A model generated the notes under the pieces. It was not told the origin of the DNA and did no database searches. It was given only the letters and a program-made list of their open reading frames with translations. The translations under genes were made by a program, and so were the position numbers. Source: Fragum whitleyi (taxonomy: Eukaryota > Mollusca > Bivalvia > Cardiida > Cardiidae). From it: a stretch of DNA of 64,000 bases. This document shows, in pieces, positions 11,741 to 23,340 of the stretch. Each line of letters opens with the position of its first letter. The first letter of the stretch is position 1. The stretch is taken from the NCBI GenBank assembly GCA_948146395.1, contig OX411548.1, positions 35,782,912 through 35,846,911 on the forward strand, in the 5' to 3' direction.

Positions 11741-13869
11741 CTAAATCACAATCCTACATTTCCCACGCCGGAACGGCCGCACTTTCTAAACAAGATCACC
11801 TTGCGATTGTCGCACAATGGTCTTAATGTTTTTTGAAACGTTTCTGAGACCACGCGATTTAATCAACACATCCGCCATGGGAAATTACATCATACGATGT
11901 TAAAAACATATCTGTAAATCAAACGACTCGGACGAAAATGCAAACTAGGCTTCAATTTTGGTTACTAGTTTATCAATATAAAGCTACTTTTAAGTGGCAT
12001 TTGGAGCCTATGGCGCTGTTAACTCTCACGGCTATCGCATTGCGACCATATTTTCCTGTCTCATCCAAAGGTTCTCTCGAGGTCATTGCAAGGAGGCGAT
12101 TGAAGTCGTACGTTCTACAGTAGATCTACAAAACTGTTTTCACTGTCTCACGAATTTCCACACAATAACCGAACGGGCATATGAACAATATTTGTTTAAG
12201 GTTGATGGACAAGGGGGCCATAGTGCCCCTAAAACACTCACCTGAGCTAACTGTCTTAGACCTGACCTCTTGACCTCATTTATGAACAAACTTCACCGGA
12301 CAAAATTTTAAGAAATTTCTATTTATTTACAAAAAATGAAATGGAAAATGGAACGTAAAATCTTAAAAAACGCGAAAAAGATAGCGTTTCAGACCCGTTT
12401 TTTCTATTTGAATGTGCACAGAAATTAAACGACCAGCTCGAGCGTTCTTGGACTTTCTAAATGAATTTTTTTTTTCGTAAAAATCGGCCGATTAATCCAG
12501 GAGATATTTGCAAATACTGACTTTGGCGGGTCGAGAAGGGTTTGGCCCCTTAATGACGTCACAACATTAAATGAACGAGCTTCGGATCATTTTCATTGAG
12601 TGTAAGCTTATGCCCGCATTCAAGAAAGTCGAAAATTCGACAATATTTCCTGTCCGCAGTACCTTTGGTAGACGTTGGAGTGACGAACTTAACCTCTGTT
12701 TAATCAAAGATATCGTTATGAAACTTGGCGTGTGTGTTCATCAACTCAAGAGCTTTCCATGTTATCAAGGGCGATTACTGTGGAAGCGTTTCTGAAAGAA
12801 TTGTGCCACCCGTTCTGATTTAGATTTTTTCGCATTATTCAGCACCTGAAACGATCTTTGGCACTACTTAAGATAGTGTGATTTAGACGTTCCGAAATAC
12901 GTCGACAAATGCGTCGCCGGCTTTTTTTTTGTTGTTTTTGAATCGTTAACAAAATCGACGACTTGTCTGATCGGTAGATCGGCCGATTCAATTATCTTCA
13001 AATGAAATATGCGATGTCTTTTAGATTTGTTGATGACTATATTGAATCGAAGACTAAGTGCCGGCTATGGCTGATACAAATATTAGACGTCTTTTTTTTA
13101 ACCTTTTCACTTACGCTTGGTATCAGCGACCGACTAGTCGACGATATCTCGCTGGCGTATTGCAAGCACGCTATGTTTAATCCACCATGATTTCTGTATC
13201 ATCACTGGACAAAGAAATAAGAAAAAAATCATCACATCGGTCAGGCTTTAAGTGACTAATCGGCCGGGAAGATACAACCAAAGGTCCGTGTTTCGAATTC
13301 AAAACGAAACAGAAATTTTCAGGGATATTTGCTATCTTAGAGGTAAACTTGTAAGAAACCCACATATGCCTAGAGAATGGAGGGACCAAAAACCTTAAAA
13401 TCATAACCAAGGTGCATGAATGTCTGTTTGCTTAGTAACTATTTTAATCGGAAGGTTACCTTGCATCTTGTATGTAATTGTGCCCGCGGTCATGGCAACT
13501 AATGTTACATCATATGATTTCGACTTGCTCTGCCGTCAGTTTAGGTCTAATAATGAGAAGCTACTTAGCAACTGCTAAAATACATGCCATTTTTGTAGTG
13601 GGTCGGACAGGTATCAGAAAGGTTGCATTATTTTTTGAATGACCTCGTAGCAATCTGATCACATCCAATCTTTACATGACTGACGCACGACCAGTAAGAT
13701 TTTAACCCGATCGGATGCACGATTGCTTCCCGGGAATTTTTTTACATGTCAAAAAAAATATAGATAAGGAATCCGTCGCAAAACCGATCAAGTTCGATTT
13801 CTGAGCACTTCCGATCACTCATGCCGACAGAGCTCGATAAGAACTCGGTGTGATCGTAACTGGGGACCT
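11741..13869. other. Non-coding interior of the large element
   Basis: Nothing recognisable. A possible start of a further Pearl-like element is at about 12205 (GGACAAGGGGGCCATAGTGC). Several open frames of 60-83 codons on both strands lack any family signature. Confidence 0.4.
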
Positions 13870-14313
13870 ACAGTTAGTTACATCGTGAAATTGACATTCA
13901 CATCAATCAAAATCATTTTAAAATCGTTCACTCAGGGCTCCATTCATCTATTCCAAACACTCACTCAAACCATTCAAAAACGTTCAAACCCATTGAAAAA
14001 TATATATAATCAACAACGTCATTCAATAAAATTTTGAAACAGAAAAATCGCGATATCACTAACATAATTCGAATTGTTAGCTTCTCATAGGTTTTTGAAG
14101 AAATAGGAAGCTATGCATAGAACTTGTATGCATATTTTATTAAAGGGAGGTAATCACTATCGCTAATTTTGTTCATCCTGAACAAAATTTGAGATATAGG
14201 ATTGCCTCCCATTAAATTCACTCAAAGCACGCTCCACACACTCATTCAATTTTATTCCAAAATCATTCACCTTGTCAATTTCACGATGTTGTTACCCGAA
14301 CCAATATATGCAT
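13870..14313 (-). repeat. Right inner arm of large inverted repeat
   Basis: Reverse-complement partner of 7758-8204. It lies about 1.35 kb inside the right terminus, matching the about 1.35 kb offset of the left arm. A weaker third relative of part of this sequence occurs at about 52600-52740 (CACTCATTCAATTTCATTC). Confidence 0.75.
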
Positions 14314-14599
14314 ATTATGCACGTTGTTTATATCTACTTAAATCCATCGTCCTGTACAGTGTACGAGGTATCTTGACTAACATTTGTGCAAATCGTAGAT
14401 GGAAACCTAAACTCCTTATTAAAGCTGCAAATACCCCGTTTAGTTGACTTACCGATATTATACATTTAATCAAACACTGGCGATTAATTCACATCGTCGA
14501 TTGGCGAAAAAACCGCGAAACTACATCTTTATTCAAATTGTATATAGTTAAGATTTTATGTACACCATAAAGGCAATATTCTCCGGTGTTCATCAATTT

Positions 14600-15345
14600 T
14601 AAACAAGAGTGCCGTTGTCATAATATACGCCGCCACAAAATCTCTTTCTACAATAGGAAGTCAGTGTAGAATTGTAAGAGTTAGAATTTTGAATCAGTTG
14701 ATGTATCTTGAAACTTTTTTTGAAACGAGGAATGGTTGTTACACACCTATAATGTTCATTGCTGTAAGTCACATCCCAAATCAGCAAATTACTGTTTATC
14801 TGAAAACGTTCAATGGACTGGAACCAACCTCGAACTTGTTCTATAACTCATTGGTGGGGGCTAACATATCGAAAATTTACTCAATTTCTCCAAAGATTTA
14901 GAAAAAATCCAGAAAACTTGAAATTGCTGGAAATGTTCAAAGTCCTGCATCCTAATCTTCCTAAAAAGTCAATGGACCGGATCCAAACTCGAACTTTTTC
15001 TGTAATTCATTGATACGGGCTCACAGACCAAAGATTAGCTCAATATCTCCAAGAGTATAGAAAAAAACTGAAATTTCCCAGTAATTTTCTTAGTCCAGCA
15101 TCCGTATTCGCCTAAAAAACAATGGACAGGAACTTTTTTAAAATATGTGCTTTGTCAGGTGACTAGGAACATTTTGTGAAAGTTTCATCAAAAACGGCCA
15201 AAAGATGAAGGAGAAGTTGCGTTCAAGATTTTGACGTACTGACGGACGGACGCTCTTACATCTGGCCGAAGATTATGATACACATATACGACCCTCTCCG
15301 ATGGCTTATTAAAATCAAAGGTCGCTAAAAACGATCTCAAATATT
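14600..15345 (+). mobile_element. Pearl-like element I
   Basis: Starts near AACAAGAGTGCCGTTG and has units of about 150-170 bp marked by CAATGGACTGGAACCAACC, CAATGGACCGGATCCAAAC and CAATGGACAGGAAC. It ends with GACGGACGGACG and an imperfect terminal hairpin. Confidence 0.6.
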
Positions 15346-15419
15346 GAACATATTGAACTGCTATAATCATTGTATTATCAAATTAAAGACAAAAATATTG
15401 TTTGAATAATAGATATCAT

Positions 15420-15667
15420 ATGTATGGGTAACCGTCACAACCGAGCCTCGCGGTTATCCATCATTGTAAAATTCGTTACGGATGGTCGTAACGAATTTCA
15501 CAATGATGGATAGTCGTCATATCAAGAAAAAATAAACCCTCCCTATTTTGGGACTGAAGTGCCACCTGGTGGTGAATAAAAAATGAGAATCAACTTATCA
15601 TAAATTCTACAAATCGATGGGAGTCCGTCACAAAATTTGTTACGGCCAGCCGAAAGTCCCCCGACTG
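15420..15667. repeat. Right subterminal region with GTTACGG motifs
   Basis: GGTAACCGTCAC, GCGGTTATCCATC, CGTTACGGATGGTCGTAACG and GTTACGGCCAGCCG occur within 250 bp of the right end. They mirror the motif cluster at the left end of the 9.26-kb structure. AATTCGTTACG / CGTAACGAATT forms a hairpin near 15472-15499. Confidence 0.5.
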
Positions 15668-15691
15668 ATTATAGGCTGAATATTTTGAGAG

Positions 15692-15762
15692 GTCAGCGCG
15701 ATATTATTGTAAAGGCCTATATATCAATAGGCACTTTCAACGATATTGCACTGACCCCTTGA
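15692..15762. mobile_element. Small hairpin MITE, family 4 (degraded)
   Basis: GTCAGCGCGATATTATTG pairs with CAACGATATTGCACTGAC around a GGCCTATATATCAATAGGC centre. Related to hairpins at 16672-16719, 17635-17684, 59051-59104 and 62623-62670. Confidence 0.55.
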
Positions 15763-15889
15763 TTTAGTCCTCTTCAAAAAAAAAACATTTACTACAAAGA
15801 TCTTGAAACACTTTAAATATTGCTAGAGGTTTTTTCTATTAAAAACATAAAATTTGTGTATGCCCAAGTCTACCTTTATATCGACAAAC

Positions 15890-15995
15890 AGTACTAGGCT
15901 AAGATCAGATTGCACATTGGTGCAGAATGATCTTACTCAATTATACCTCCTGAGGAACAGAAATATTCCTGGCTCAGCATGGCAAAGGCTAAGAC
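15890..15995 (+). mobile_element. MITE family 2 fragment
   Basis: The right half only: CTAAGATCAGATTGCACATTGGTGCAG, then TACCTCCTGAGGAACAG and GGCTCAGCATGGCAAAGGCTAA. Confidence 0.55.
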
Positions 15996-16287
15996 AGTCC
16001 ATAATGTCAATGACACCTGAGAAATTCAGACCAAAATCAATCACAGGTTATCAGACAAGGCAAATAGACTTTAATCAATGGTCTTAAAGTGAAAATATGC
16101 CCCACAAAAGCACTTCATACCAATTACCTACAGATATGATGTCAGGTCTTCCTTATTACAGATGTGGCTTATCATGCAAAAAAGAACCATCAGTACACCC
16201 TCAAAGATGAAGAAGAATATGTGGATTATAGCACAGTTACATGACCCAAAGATAGTGAATGTTTTTTCTGCTCTCTGTTATCATATG

Positions 16288-16520
16288 AGCCTGTGTGAGA
16301 TTTCCAACAATTTAAAATATGCCTAGAGTAAAGACTCTGACCAGCCTGTCCATCCGCACAGTCTGATTAGAGTCTTCACTATACGTTTAGTAGATAGATA
16401 CGGCCCCGAAGTATCTGTAGACAATCAGGCTACTTTATATTTACAATATGTGGCTGTCACCGCTACTCAATGTTTACACTTCACGAACATTTCAAATTGT
16501 TGGAAATGTCATGCACAAGC
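16288..16520. mobile_element. MITE, family 1, second copy
   Basis: AGCCTGTGTGAGATTTCCAAC at the left and GTTGGAAATGTCATGCACAAGC at the right form the terminal repeats. Interior hairpin: AAGACTCTGACCAG / CTGATTAGAGTCTT. Confidence 0.7.
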
Positions 16521-16671
16521 CCTTATCATAACATAACATAACAAAAAATTTATCCTTTATTCACCCAGTAATTTTTCAATTATACATGGGAAACTGTAGA
16601 ATAATCATTTCTTTCATATTTCAATCCTTCTATATAAAACCAGATAATTTTTCTGATTGAGGGAAAAGTGC

Positions 16672-16719
16672 AAAATTATTGTAAGTGCCTATAAATATAT
16701 AGGCACTTACAATAATTTT
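16672..16719. mobile_element. 22-bp perfect hairpin, family 4
   Basis: AAAATTATTGTAAGTGCC followed by TATA, a four-base loop and the exact inverted arm, ending at 16719. No other sequence separates the arms, so this is a minimal palindromic element. Confidence 0.8.
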
Positions 16720-19215
16720 TTTGCTTATGCTCCAGAATACAAATAAACCACAGGCATAGTTCTTGATATCCAACAGTCCATTGCAAGGTGCTATTCTTCA
16801 ATCACAAGCATGATCTCAAGCTACTCATTCCATGTGGAGTGACCTCACTGGAATTTTCTTCCGGAGGTCTTGTATGGTAAAAGTTGATCCTTTAGAGAAA
16901 ATAGTGCGACATTGAAACATTATTTTTGAGAGAAATAAGTAACCTGTGTGCTTATTTTTGTTCTTTTCACCTAGTTTTGCATCTCTTCTTTGATTTAACG
17001 CTTGATTTGACCTTCTCTGTGTACGAATTCCTTTGCGAAAGGACGGATAACGTGTGGGGTCGTACCCAAAGTAACTGTCCTCTTCATAGGTGGAAAAAAG
17101 ACGGTACCTCTACTTAAGCTTGGGTACCCCAAAAGTTGAAGGGAGTTTCCCGAGTTTTTTTTTTACTTTAAGGTAGGACATTGAACAAAGATGAAGGGCT
17201 AAAGAGATCAAAGGTCAAACCTTTCTGTGGAACCGACCACAGCACAGGAAAGAGTTCAATTTTATATAGAACAAAGAAGGCCCAAAATCTGGTGGGGTCA
17301 CTCCATATATTTGACCTCATTCAGCTGTAAAAAATGGTGGGAGACAAATCATGCAAAACAAGACATTTCTTGTAAGAGAACTACTAATTAGTATCAAAAG
17401 ATTTTCTATTATTTTATTTTGGTGTCATATTTCACCTGAAATATTTGTAAAATATTTGTTTATGAAACATTTCAATAAATATTTTTCATTTTCTTTCAAA
17501 ATATCATGCTGCAGTCACCTCGTTCATTTCAACAATCATGATTAATTTGTGTACAATAATATGCATTATCATAGTAGCTAATTATAACCCTATTTGGCAA
17601 ATGTTTCATGTTTAAGCAATATCGCTAAATTTGGAAAACAGTTGTAACTGCCTATATATTTATAGCCAGTTACAACTGTTTCATGCGCAGCAATGGATAC
17701 CAGGTAATATGCAAATAAGCAATTTCTCTTTTTTCCTCAATGTTTTCCCACTTTATTACTTTCAGTGCATAAAAAATACAGCATGCTGGTTAAAAATATT
17801 CATAAACCAGTACAAATCATCTGATTACTTCTGGAAATAACTCATTTTTTCTTGTTTTATGTAAAATAAGTTTTGCTTTTAAAGTCCATTTACAAATTTA
17901 ATGTCATTTAAGCAGGTTTTCTTGGATAACAGATCAAATCTAATTTGAAAATAATGGCCCTGAGCTAGTACCAGCTGGAGGTCCTCTTGTTACGCTGAAT
18001 TCTGAGGATTTTATGAGTAAAGTGTCAAAGATAAAACCACTTGAACGATAAAAAGGTAAAAATGTTACAAGGATTACAGGGATAATCGGCTTAATCTTAT
18101 TAGCAGTAATAGATCTGTTGAAAGACACACATGATTAAAATCACCAATAAATTTTAGTGCTATACTCAAATCTGTACATTTTGAGACAACCCCTAATTAG
18201 GATGATGATGCCTAGTGCAGCTACTCAGGTTAATTTCCGTTTTCCTGTACATTTGCTTGCTTCTAAACCCGTTTTTGCATGAGAAAAAAACATTGATGGA
18301 CAATGAAGAATTCCTTGTTACAAGATTTTAATTTTCCACATCTTTTTTTCACTGTTTAAGATGCATGGTTATCTCATTATCTACTCTCATTTTAAATTCT
18401 AGTCTGCAACATCCTTCAAATTGGACCTTTCTAAAATTTTGTTATTTAGTAACATCTAAGTCAATGCCCAATAGAGGGAAATACATTTGGGCATGTTGGG
18501 GGTATTTCAATTTTCAACAATTCGAAGTCTACTGTATTTCCGCTTAGAATAGCGCACTCCCTCAAAGTAGCATCTCCACATTTCAAATGCCTGAATGTTA
18601 AGAACTTGTTGTGACTTCTTCTCTAATTTGATGAGAATTTCCTCTAAATAATCATTTATATGATTGATTAGAGAAAATTTACTTCAAATTAAAGGGAAAA
18701 GGGCTTAAAAGACATAAGTTTAATGATTTTTTAAAATCAGAAAATGCATACTAAATAAAAGCCCCCTCACCAAGTTATGTATAGCTCCTGGGAGCGTTGT
18801 TAACGAGATGAAATATCAATCAATCTTACTCGAAAAAAAAAATTATTCTATTTCTTTATTGTAAAATAAGACAAAATCAGAAAATTTGGGACAAATTTCT
18901 TGAAGCTCGCCATTTTGCATGTTATTGCTATGCAACATTCATGGTGACATCACTCATTTGGCTCCACTTAGATGACATCAGATAAGAAATGAACAAAGCA
19001 AGTTATAAGTTTTTGATACCTTCACAGGTTAGTGAATATGTGCTATGTTTTTTTTTCTCAAAAATGCACCAAAATGCATTAAGATATGTAGCTATCTAAC
19101 ATGTGTTGTTTAATCTACCATGTTTGGAAGCTAGCCATCTTCTATTTTGTCTACTGTTATGAACAATGTTAACACATGTCTATAATTTGTCTAGAATTCT
19201 AAAACTATTACTTAC
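16720..19215. other. Non-coding, one hairpin; 3' side of the unrecognised gene
   Basis: Apart from a family-4 hairpin at 17635-17684, no exon or repeat was confidently identified. If the - strand gene at 19216-19699 continues, its next exon would lie here or beyond the left edge; its donor leaves phase 2, and no matching exon was found. Confidence 0.4.
17635..17684. mobile_element. Hairpin MITE, family 4
   Basis: GAAAACAGTTGTAACTGCC pairs with GGCAGTTACAACTG-type sequence across a short AT loop (one mismatch in CCAGTTACAACTGTTTC). Confidence 0.7.
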
Positions 19216-19699
19216 TTGTTATATCCGTACATATCATCACCCTGTATTGACCCTTGTGATGTATGACCTTGACCTTTATGAACACTTCTTGAATCTTCAT
19301 CCCGATGATTTTCATGTGGAGTTTGACTAAACTTCAGTGGACTCTGTAGGTATGTGAAACGTTTTGAGTTCTTTCGAATAAGAGGCTGCTCGTCCAAATG
19401 GCCTTTGACATTTTGCCATTGTTTGACATAATTCAACTGCCCTTGACCTTCATTTTGTAAATCTTTGTTGAGACGTTCTTGAGCGTTTTTCAAGCTGCTA
19501 ATATCTTGGCAAGGAAAATATTGACTAGGAGAGAAGGACTGGTAGTTACCGAGGCGACTGTTACCCGGGGTGGTGGCAGGGGTCACTGGAATGGGGGCTC
19601 GTACATGGTCAGGAGCCGTGGGCGGAGGATAATATTCATAGCACTTTCCAACCCCAAGACCCTTCAGCCTATGACTGTCAACTGTGTTGTTCAGTTGAT
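19216..19699 (-). CDS. Internal coding exon of an unrecognised gene
   Basis: On the - strand the exon follows a TTCTATTTCTTCAG acceptor and ends at a GTAAGT donor. It is open throughout: 484 nt, taking one base from the preceding exon (phase 1) and leaving two. The peptide starts QLNNTVDSHRLKGLGVGK, has a Tyr/Pro-rich stretch (CYEYYPPPTAP), a short possible coil around SSLKNAQERLNKDLQNEG, and a polar Ser/His/Gln-rich end. No catalytic motif, membrane segment or known domain was recognised. Two upstream exons on this strand, 26097-26331 and 33861-34176, both begin with ATG and both end in phase 1, so either can splice here in frame and create Asn at the junction. The family is unknown. The open frame plus good splice sites make it likely real. 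Confidence 0.6.
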
Positions 19700-19927
19700 C
19701 TGAAGAAATAGAATGGGTGATAATGTATAACTTTATAAAGATTTCATGATAATATAATCGCTAATCAGTTTTAATGCCATGTTTGTCATCACCGCCTCAA
19801 GAAAAACTTGAAAACTAGATTAATATTTTCAGGCATGCAAAACTATCAACAGTGATATATAGGATCTGTTTAGAGATTTAATTTGAGACAAGCTGATCTT
19901 AACTGAGTCTAGAATTGGAAAGTTATC

Positions 19928-20085
19928 AAGGTAGTGGACCCATAATAGTTTTGCAACATCTCAGAAGTAATGAACTTTAACAGTGTTAACTGAGGTTTCC
20001 TAATGATTTTCATTAGGAAACCTTGGTTAACATTGTGAAAGAATATGTAGTCTGAAATGTTGTGGAACTATTACGGGTCCACTAC
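19928..20085. mobile_element. MITE, family 5 (AAGGTAGTGGACCC ends)
   Basis: Long palindrome: GTAGTGGACCCATAATAGTT pairs with AACTATTACGGGTCCACTAC. The centre, GGTTTCCTAATGATTTTCATTAGGAAACC, is a near-perfect hairpin (arms GGTTTCCTAATGA / TCATTAGGAAACC). It lies in the presumed intron upstream of the 19.2-kb exon. Other copies: 35013-35162 and 38548-38699. Confidence 0.8.
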
Positions 20086-20307
20086 AAGGGAGCAATGGCG
20101 AGCATAATAATTTTACTATATTAGACAAGGTTTAAGATCAGCCTGTCTGAAATAAAATCAAGTAACAGATACTTTTCCTCTTATCAACAAAATTTTTTAC
20201 ATTAAATACCTATTTTTGAAACGCTCTGATGACAGAAATACAGTGAAAATCTGTGTAATATGATGATTTAGACTGAGATCTTGCACATGGGTAAGACAAG
20301 AGTTTCT

Positions 20308-20536
20308 GGGCCCAAGGTTATAAGACTTTTCTCGGGCTCAGGCTAAATTTTCTCAAATATTAGTCTAAGATTAAAGCCGTAATTCTCTTTCATTACTCAT
20401 TTAAATGTATAAACATAAAAAAAATTAAATTAATAAGTTGTTATTAATATTATCTATTATTTTCATACATTTATTTTAATTTGAAATTTGAGAAAATTGA
20501 GCCTGAGCCTGAGAAAAGTTTTATAACCTCGGGCCC
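20308..20536. mobile_element. MITE with 48-bp GGGCCC-ended inverted repeats
   Basis: GGGCCCAAGGTTATAAGAC to about 20356 pairs with the stretch ending GTTTTATAACCTCGGGCCC at 20536. Arms also share CTTTTCTC and CTCAGGCT. The interior is AT-only filler. Single copy in the window. Confidence 0.75.
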
Positions 20537-20979
20537 TGATAATTGTTAGTTATGGAAGACAAGGCTATGTGAAAAGGCTATGTAATGGCAGCCAATGGTA
20601 CTCTCTTCCATGGGAATTCTCCCACATTTTTTATTTTTTTCTCGGTTAACTCTGTTCATCAAAATCAAAGGGCAACAAGTATCTGGTGTTGTATGCAACA
20701 CATAAAGTCCCCTACCGGCTTCACATTGACTCAATATGGTAATCAATAATAGATTAAGATGAACAAGTCATCAAAATAATTGTCAAACATATGAAATGTT
20801 ATGCCCAAAATTTCGGAAATATAATTCAAATGACTTGAATAAAGTTACTAAAAGATCAATGATTTGTAATTGCTACCATAGCAAGTGTAATTTTATAAAA
20901 TAAGAACAACGGTAATCTAAATGTTTAGTGATATTTTTTGCAAGCAAGTTTTCAGCGATCTTAATAAGTTATAAAGACC

Positions 20980-21187
20980 TTAACCCTTTCCCAAACGGCA
21001 AAAATATAGGGTTGTCCCATTTGAAAGCTGCTGCAGACGACAAATTGGATGCTACTTAAGGTATAATTTGACAATATTATAGCTCAGAAAACATTGTTTA
21101 TCAGCATTTTCTTCTTTTGTCTCAATGTTTTCCCACGCCAATTCTATCAGGGACGTCAAAACCAGGTCTTGTTTTGGAAAGGGTTAA
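20980..21187. mobile_element. MITE with TTAACCCTTTCC ends
   Basis: Left end TTAACCCTTTCCCAAACGG; right end TTTTGGAAAGGGTTAAA. The interior includes GAAAGCTGCTGCAGACGAC. A truncated relative lies at 37668-37735 with the same TTAACCCTTTCCCATTTTG and GCAGACGAC phrases. Confidence 0.65.
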
Positions 21188-21360
21188 ACAAGACTTACAT
21201 GAGTTGTTGTCTCTGCTGTGCCCACTATACAATTCATGCAAGCAATAGACAGATGCAAGAAATAGTATCAATAACAGTTACCTTGTCTGATCCAAGATGT
21301 TTTTCTTCAGTCTTGTTGGTAAGAAATGAGAACTTTCACTGGAGGTGATTAATACTGCTG

Positions 21361-21880
21361 CATCACCACCTTGACTAACATGGCTTATAATTTTTTTTAC
21401 ATTTTAAAACAGGTTTCATCAAGTTAGCTTGCTTAGTTATTAAGTTATTGCAGGATCCATTTTTTGCCATATTTTCACTATTTCCGTTACCATAGCAACC
21501 GCAATTTTTGTCAAAGAACAAAGATAAAATGATGTGCATAATCTACACATTGCCATCTAGTCATATACCAAGTCTCATCAAATTAGCTTGCTTACTTATT
21601 AACTTATCGCAGGATCCAATATTTTTTGCCATATTTTCACTATTTCCGTAACCATAGCAACAACAATTTTAGTCTAAAAACAAAAATAAAATGATGTGCA
21701 TAATCTACACGTTGCCATCTAGTCATATACCAAGTCTCATCAAATTAGCTTGCTTAGTTATTAATTTATCGCGGGATCCAGATTTGAGCGGACAGACGGA
21801 CGGACAGACAGACGGACGGACGGACAGACGGAGGGCAAACCTATAGTCCCCTCCAGTGTGAACACCGGTAGGGGACTAAA
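21361..21880 (+). mobile_element. Pearl-like element H
   Basis: At least two core units, 162 bp apart by the phrase GCCATATTTTCACTATTTCC (21466 and 21628), plus a partial unit. They are followed by a GGACAGACGGACGG microsatellite (about 21790-21835) and the terminal hairpin TAGTCCCCT / AGGGGACTA. It abuts a truncated family-2 MITE directly. Confidence 0.75.
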
Positions 21881-22066
21881 AAGCACTGAAAGTACCAACT
21901 GTAGGGTAATTTTTATTTGAAAAACTAAACCTATTGACAATTCTAGTTTGAAAGTTAGAAACAGGTGGTATAGACTAACATCAGACTGCATATATGTGCA
22001 GGCTGATGTTTGTCTGTAGCTCCTTCCAAAGCAGGAATATTCTGGGTTCAGCATGACAAGGGTTAA
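21881..22066 (+). mobile_element. MITE family 2, left end missing
   Basis: Carries AAAGCACTGAAAGTACCAAC through TTCAGCATGACAAGGGTTAA, as in the 4942-5148 copy. It lacks the first about 50 bp, cut where the Pearl-like element ends. Confidence 0.7.
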
Positions 22067-22104
22067 GAATCCATTGTCTTTTTTGTATATGTTTACATTA
22101 TTTT

Positions 22105-22143
22105 TCATCTCTCTTCTCTCTCTATCTCTCGCTTTCTCTCCAA
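22105..22143. repeat. CT-rich simple repeat
   Basis: TCTCTCTTCTCTCTCTATCTC-like run; low complexity only. Confidence 0.6.
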
Positions 22144-22709
22144 ACACTTGGTCAGCTTGCTCAAGGCAAATTCAAGAGGTAGCATCATCACATTACAAAA
22201 AAATCCTAATGTATATGATTCTGATGATTTTCACCTAATTATTGTACTTAATTACCATGTGAGCTCAGGTTTTCAGGTCTAAGAGAGACATAATCTCCTA
22301 AACCATACACAAATATTTGAATTCAGACTACAGCTGATTATTCAAATACTATCGATAATATCCTCTATTATTTGCCCAATTATCAATGCAATTAATCACT
22401 GAATGACAGAGCTATGAAATAACAAAGAAATTCTGATGAAATTTACAACTTGTTATCTTTTCATCAAATAGTAGGTGTGTCTAAATACTGTACATTTTGT
22501 AAACAAATGAAGAAAATGCTTAACAATCTTTCAAAATTATCATTATTATTAATTGATTTTTTTTATTTCTTATTTTATTATTTTAAAGAATTTATTTGAA
22601 GGAGAAATAAAATAGATTGCTGTCAATAAAGTGATCAATTTACAGAAACTATTAATTTATCCAGTAACCAGAAAAGCTTTCAGAGAGGGAAACAAAACTA
22701 ATTTTACTG

Positions 22710-23060
22710 ACCTTCACCTTTGAAATGTTTCACCCAAATTTTAAACAAAATAGTGTTAACCATTGGTTAATATTTGAAATATAGATGTAAGTTTCAATGT
22801 ACATTATGCAAAATCACTTTCATAAAGTTTTCAAACAAAGTATGGTGGATTTATGTAAGTCAGTTGGAGCAAGGCCACCAGATATAATTTAAAATGTGAC
22901 CTTGATCTTTGGCCCATGTAACCTAAAACCCCCTTAAATGCATCATGGTAAAAAGCATTATGATAAAGTTTCGAGGCTCTACACCAATACAGCTTTGAGC
23001 TAAGAGTATGAGAGTGGTTTATCATCAACATTCAATAGTGACCTTGACCTTTGACTTATT
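22710..23060 (-). repeat. Pearl-type tandem core fragment, TGACCTTGACCTTTG family
   Basis: GTGACCTTGATCTTTGGCCC near 22898 and GTGACCTTGACCTTTGAC near 23038 lie about 140 bp apart, with CATGGTAAAAAGCATTATG-like sequence between. No terminal hairpin or microsatellite was seen; orientation uncertain. Confidence 0.45.
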
Positions 23061-23086
23061 TGAACCAAACAATAAAGGCAAATTCT

Positions 23087-23340
23087 CGGATCATGGGTAT
23101 GTATATATATATTTACCGATCGCCCTATTTTTTCCTCCAATGAGAGGCCGCTATTTCGTTTGAAATTCAAAAAATATATCCCATAACCTGACGATCTGAT
23201 CGAATAAGTGAGCTGCGGGACTTTAGGTCATAAGGGGCGGGGACTACATTCAAAACCAGACAGTGACGTCATAAACTTGTCTGATAAAATATACCGAAAG
23301 ACCCTTAACCTGTTATCGAGTATTTTGAAAAATGTTTTGT
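23087..23340. promoter_or_regulatory. Possible promoter-like segment (GC box, CRE, CCAAT)
   Basis: Within 150 bp there are CTCCAATGAG (CCAAT, about 23136), GGGGCGGGG (GC box, about 23235) and TGACGTCA (full CRE, about 23265), in otherwise AT-rich DNA. It sits between two exons of the unrecognised - strand gene, so it could serve an internal promoter, but no ATG exon follows it convincingly on either strand. Motif presence alone is weak evidence. Confidence 0.25.

Larger units (their letters stand above)
6404..15672. mobile_element. Candidate 9.26-kb TIR transposon with ATTAT flanks
   Basis: The left end (6409-6428) reads CAGTCTGGGGACTTTCGGCT. The right end (15648-15667) is AGCCGAAAGTCCCCCGACTG, its reverse complement at 19 of 20 positions. 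The pentamer ATTAT lies directly outside both ends (6404-6408 and 15668-15672), as a target-site duplication would. About 1.35 kb inside each end sits one arm of an inner inverted repeat of about 445 bp, so the whole is symmetric. Motifs of the type GTTACGG / CCATAACG cluster near both ends. No transposase-like frame was recognised; open frames inside stay under 110 codons. It also carries several Pearl-like arrays and a tRNA-related segment. The superfamily is unknown; chance pairing of separate fragments is the alternative. Confidence 0.55.

Noticed and set aside
11135..11744. Two overlapping + frames of 106 and 109 codons
   Set aside because: Both contain the same ARAQVRSHS-like repeat from the CGCGAGCCCAGGTCAGATCG core unit; repeat-derived.
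21761..22147. 128-codon - frame with a Ser/Val/Arg/Pro repeat
   Set aside because: Crosses a family-2 MITE and the CGGA microsatellite of a Pearl-like element, which produce the repeat in the peptide.
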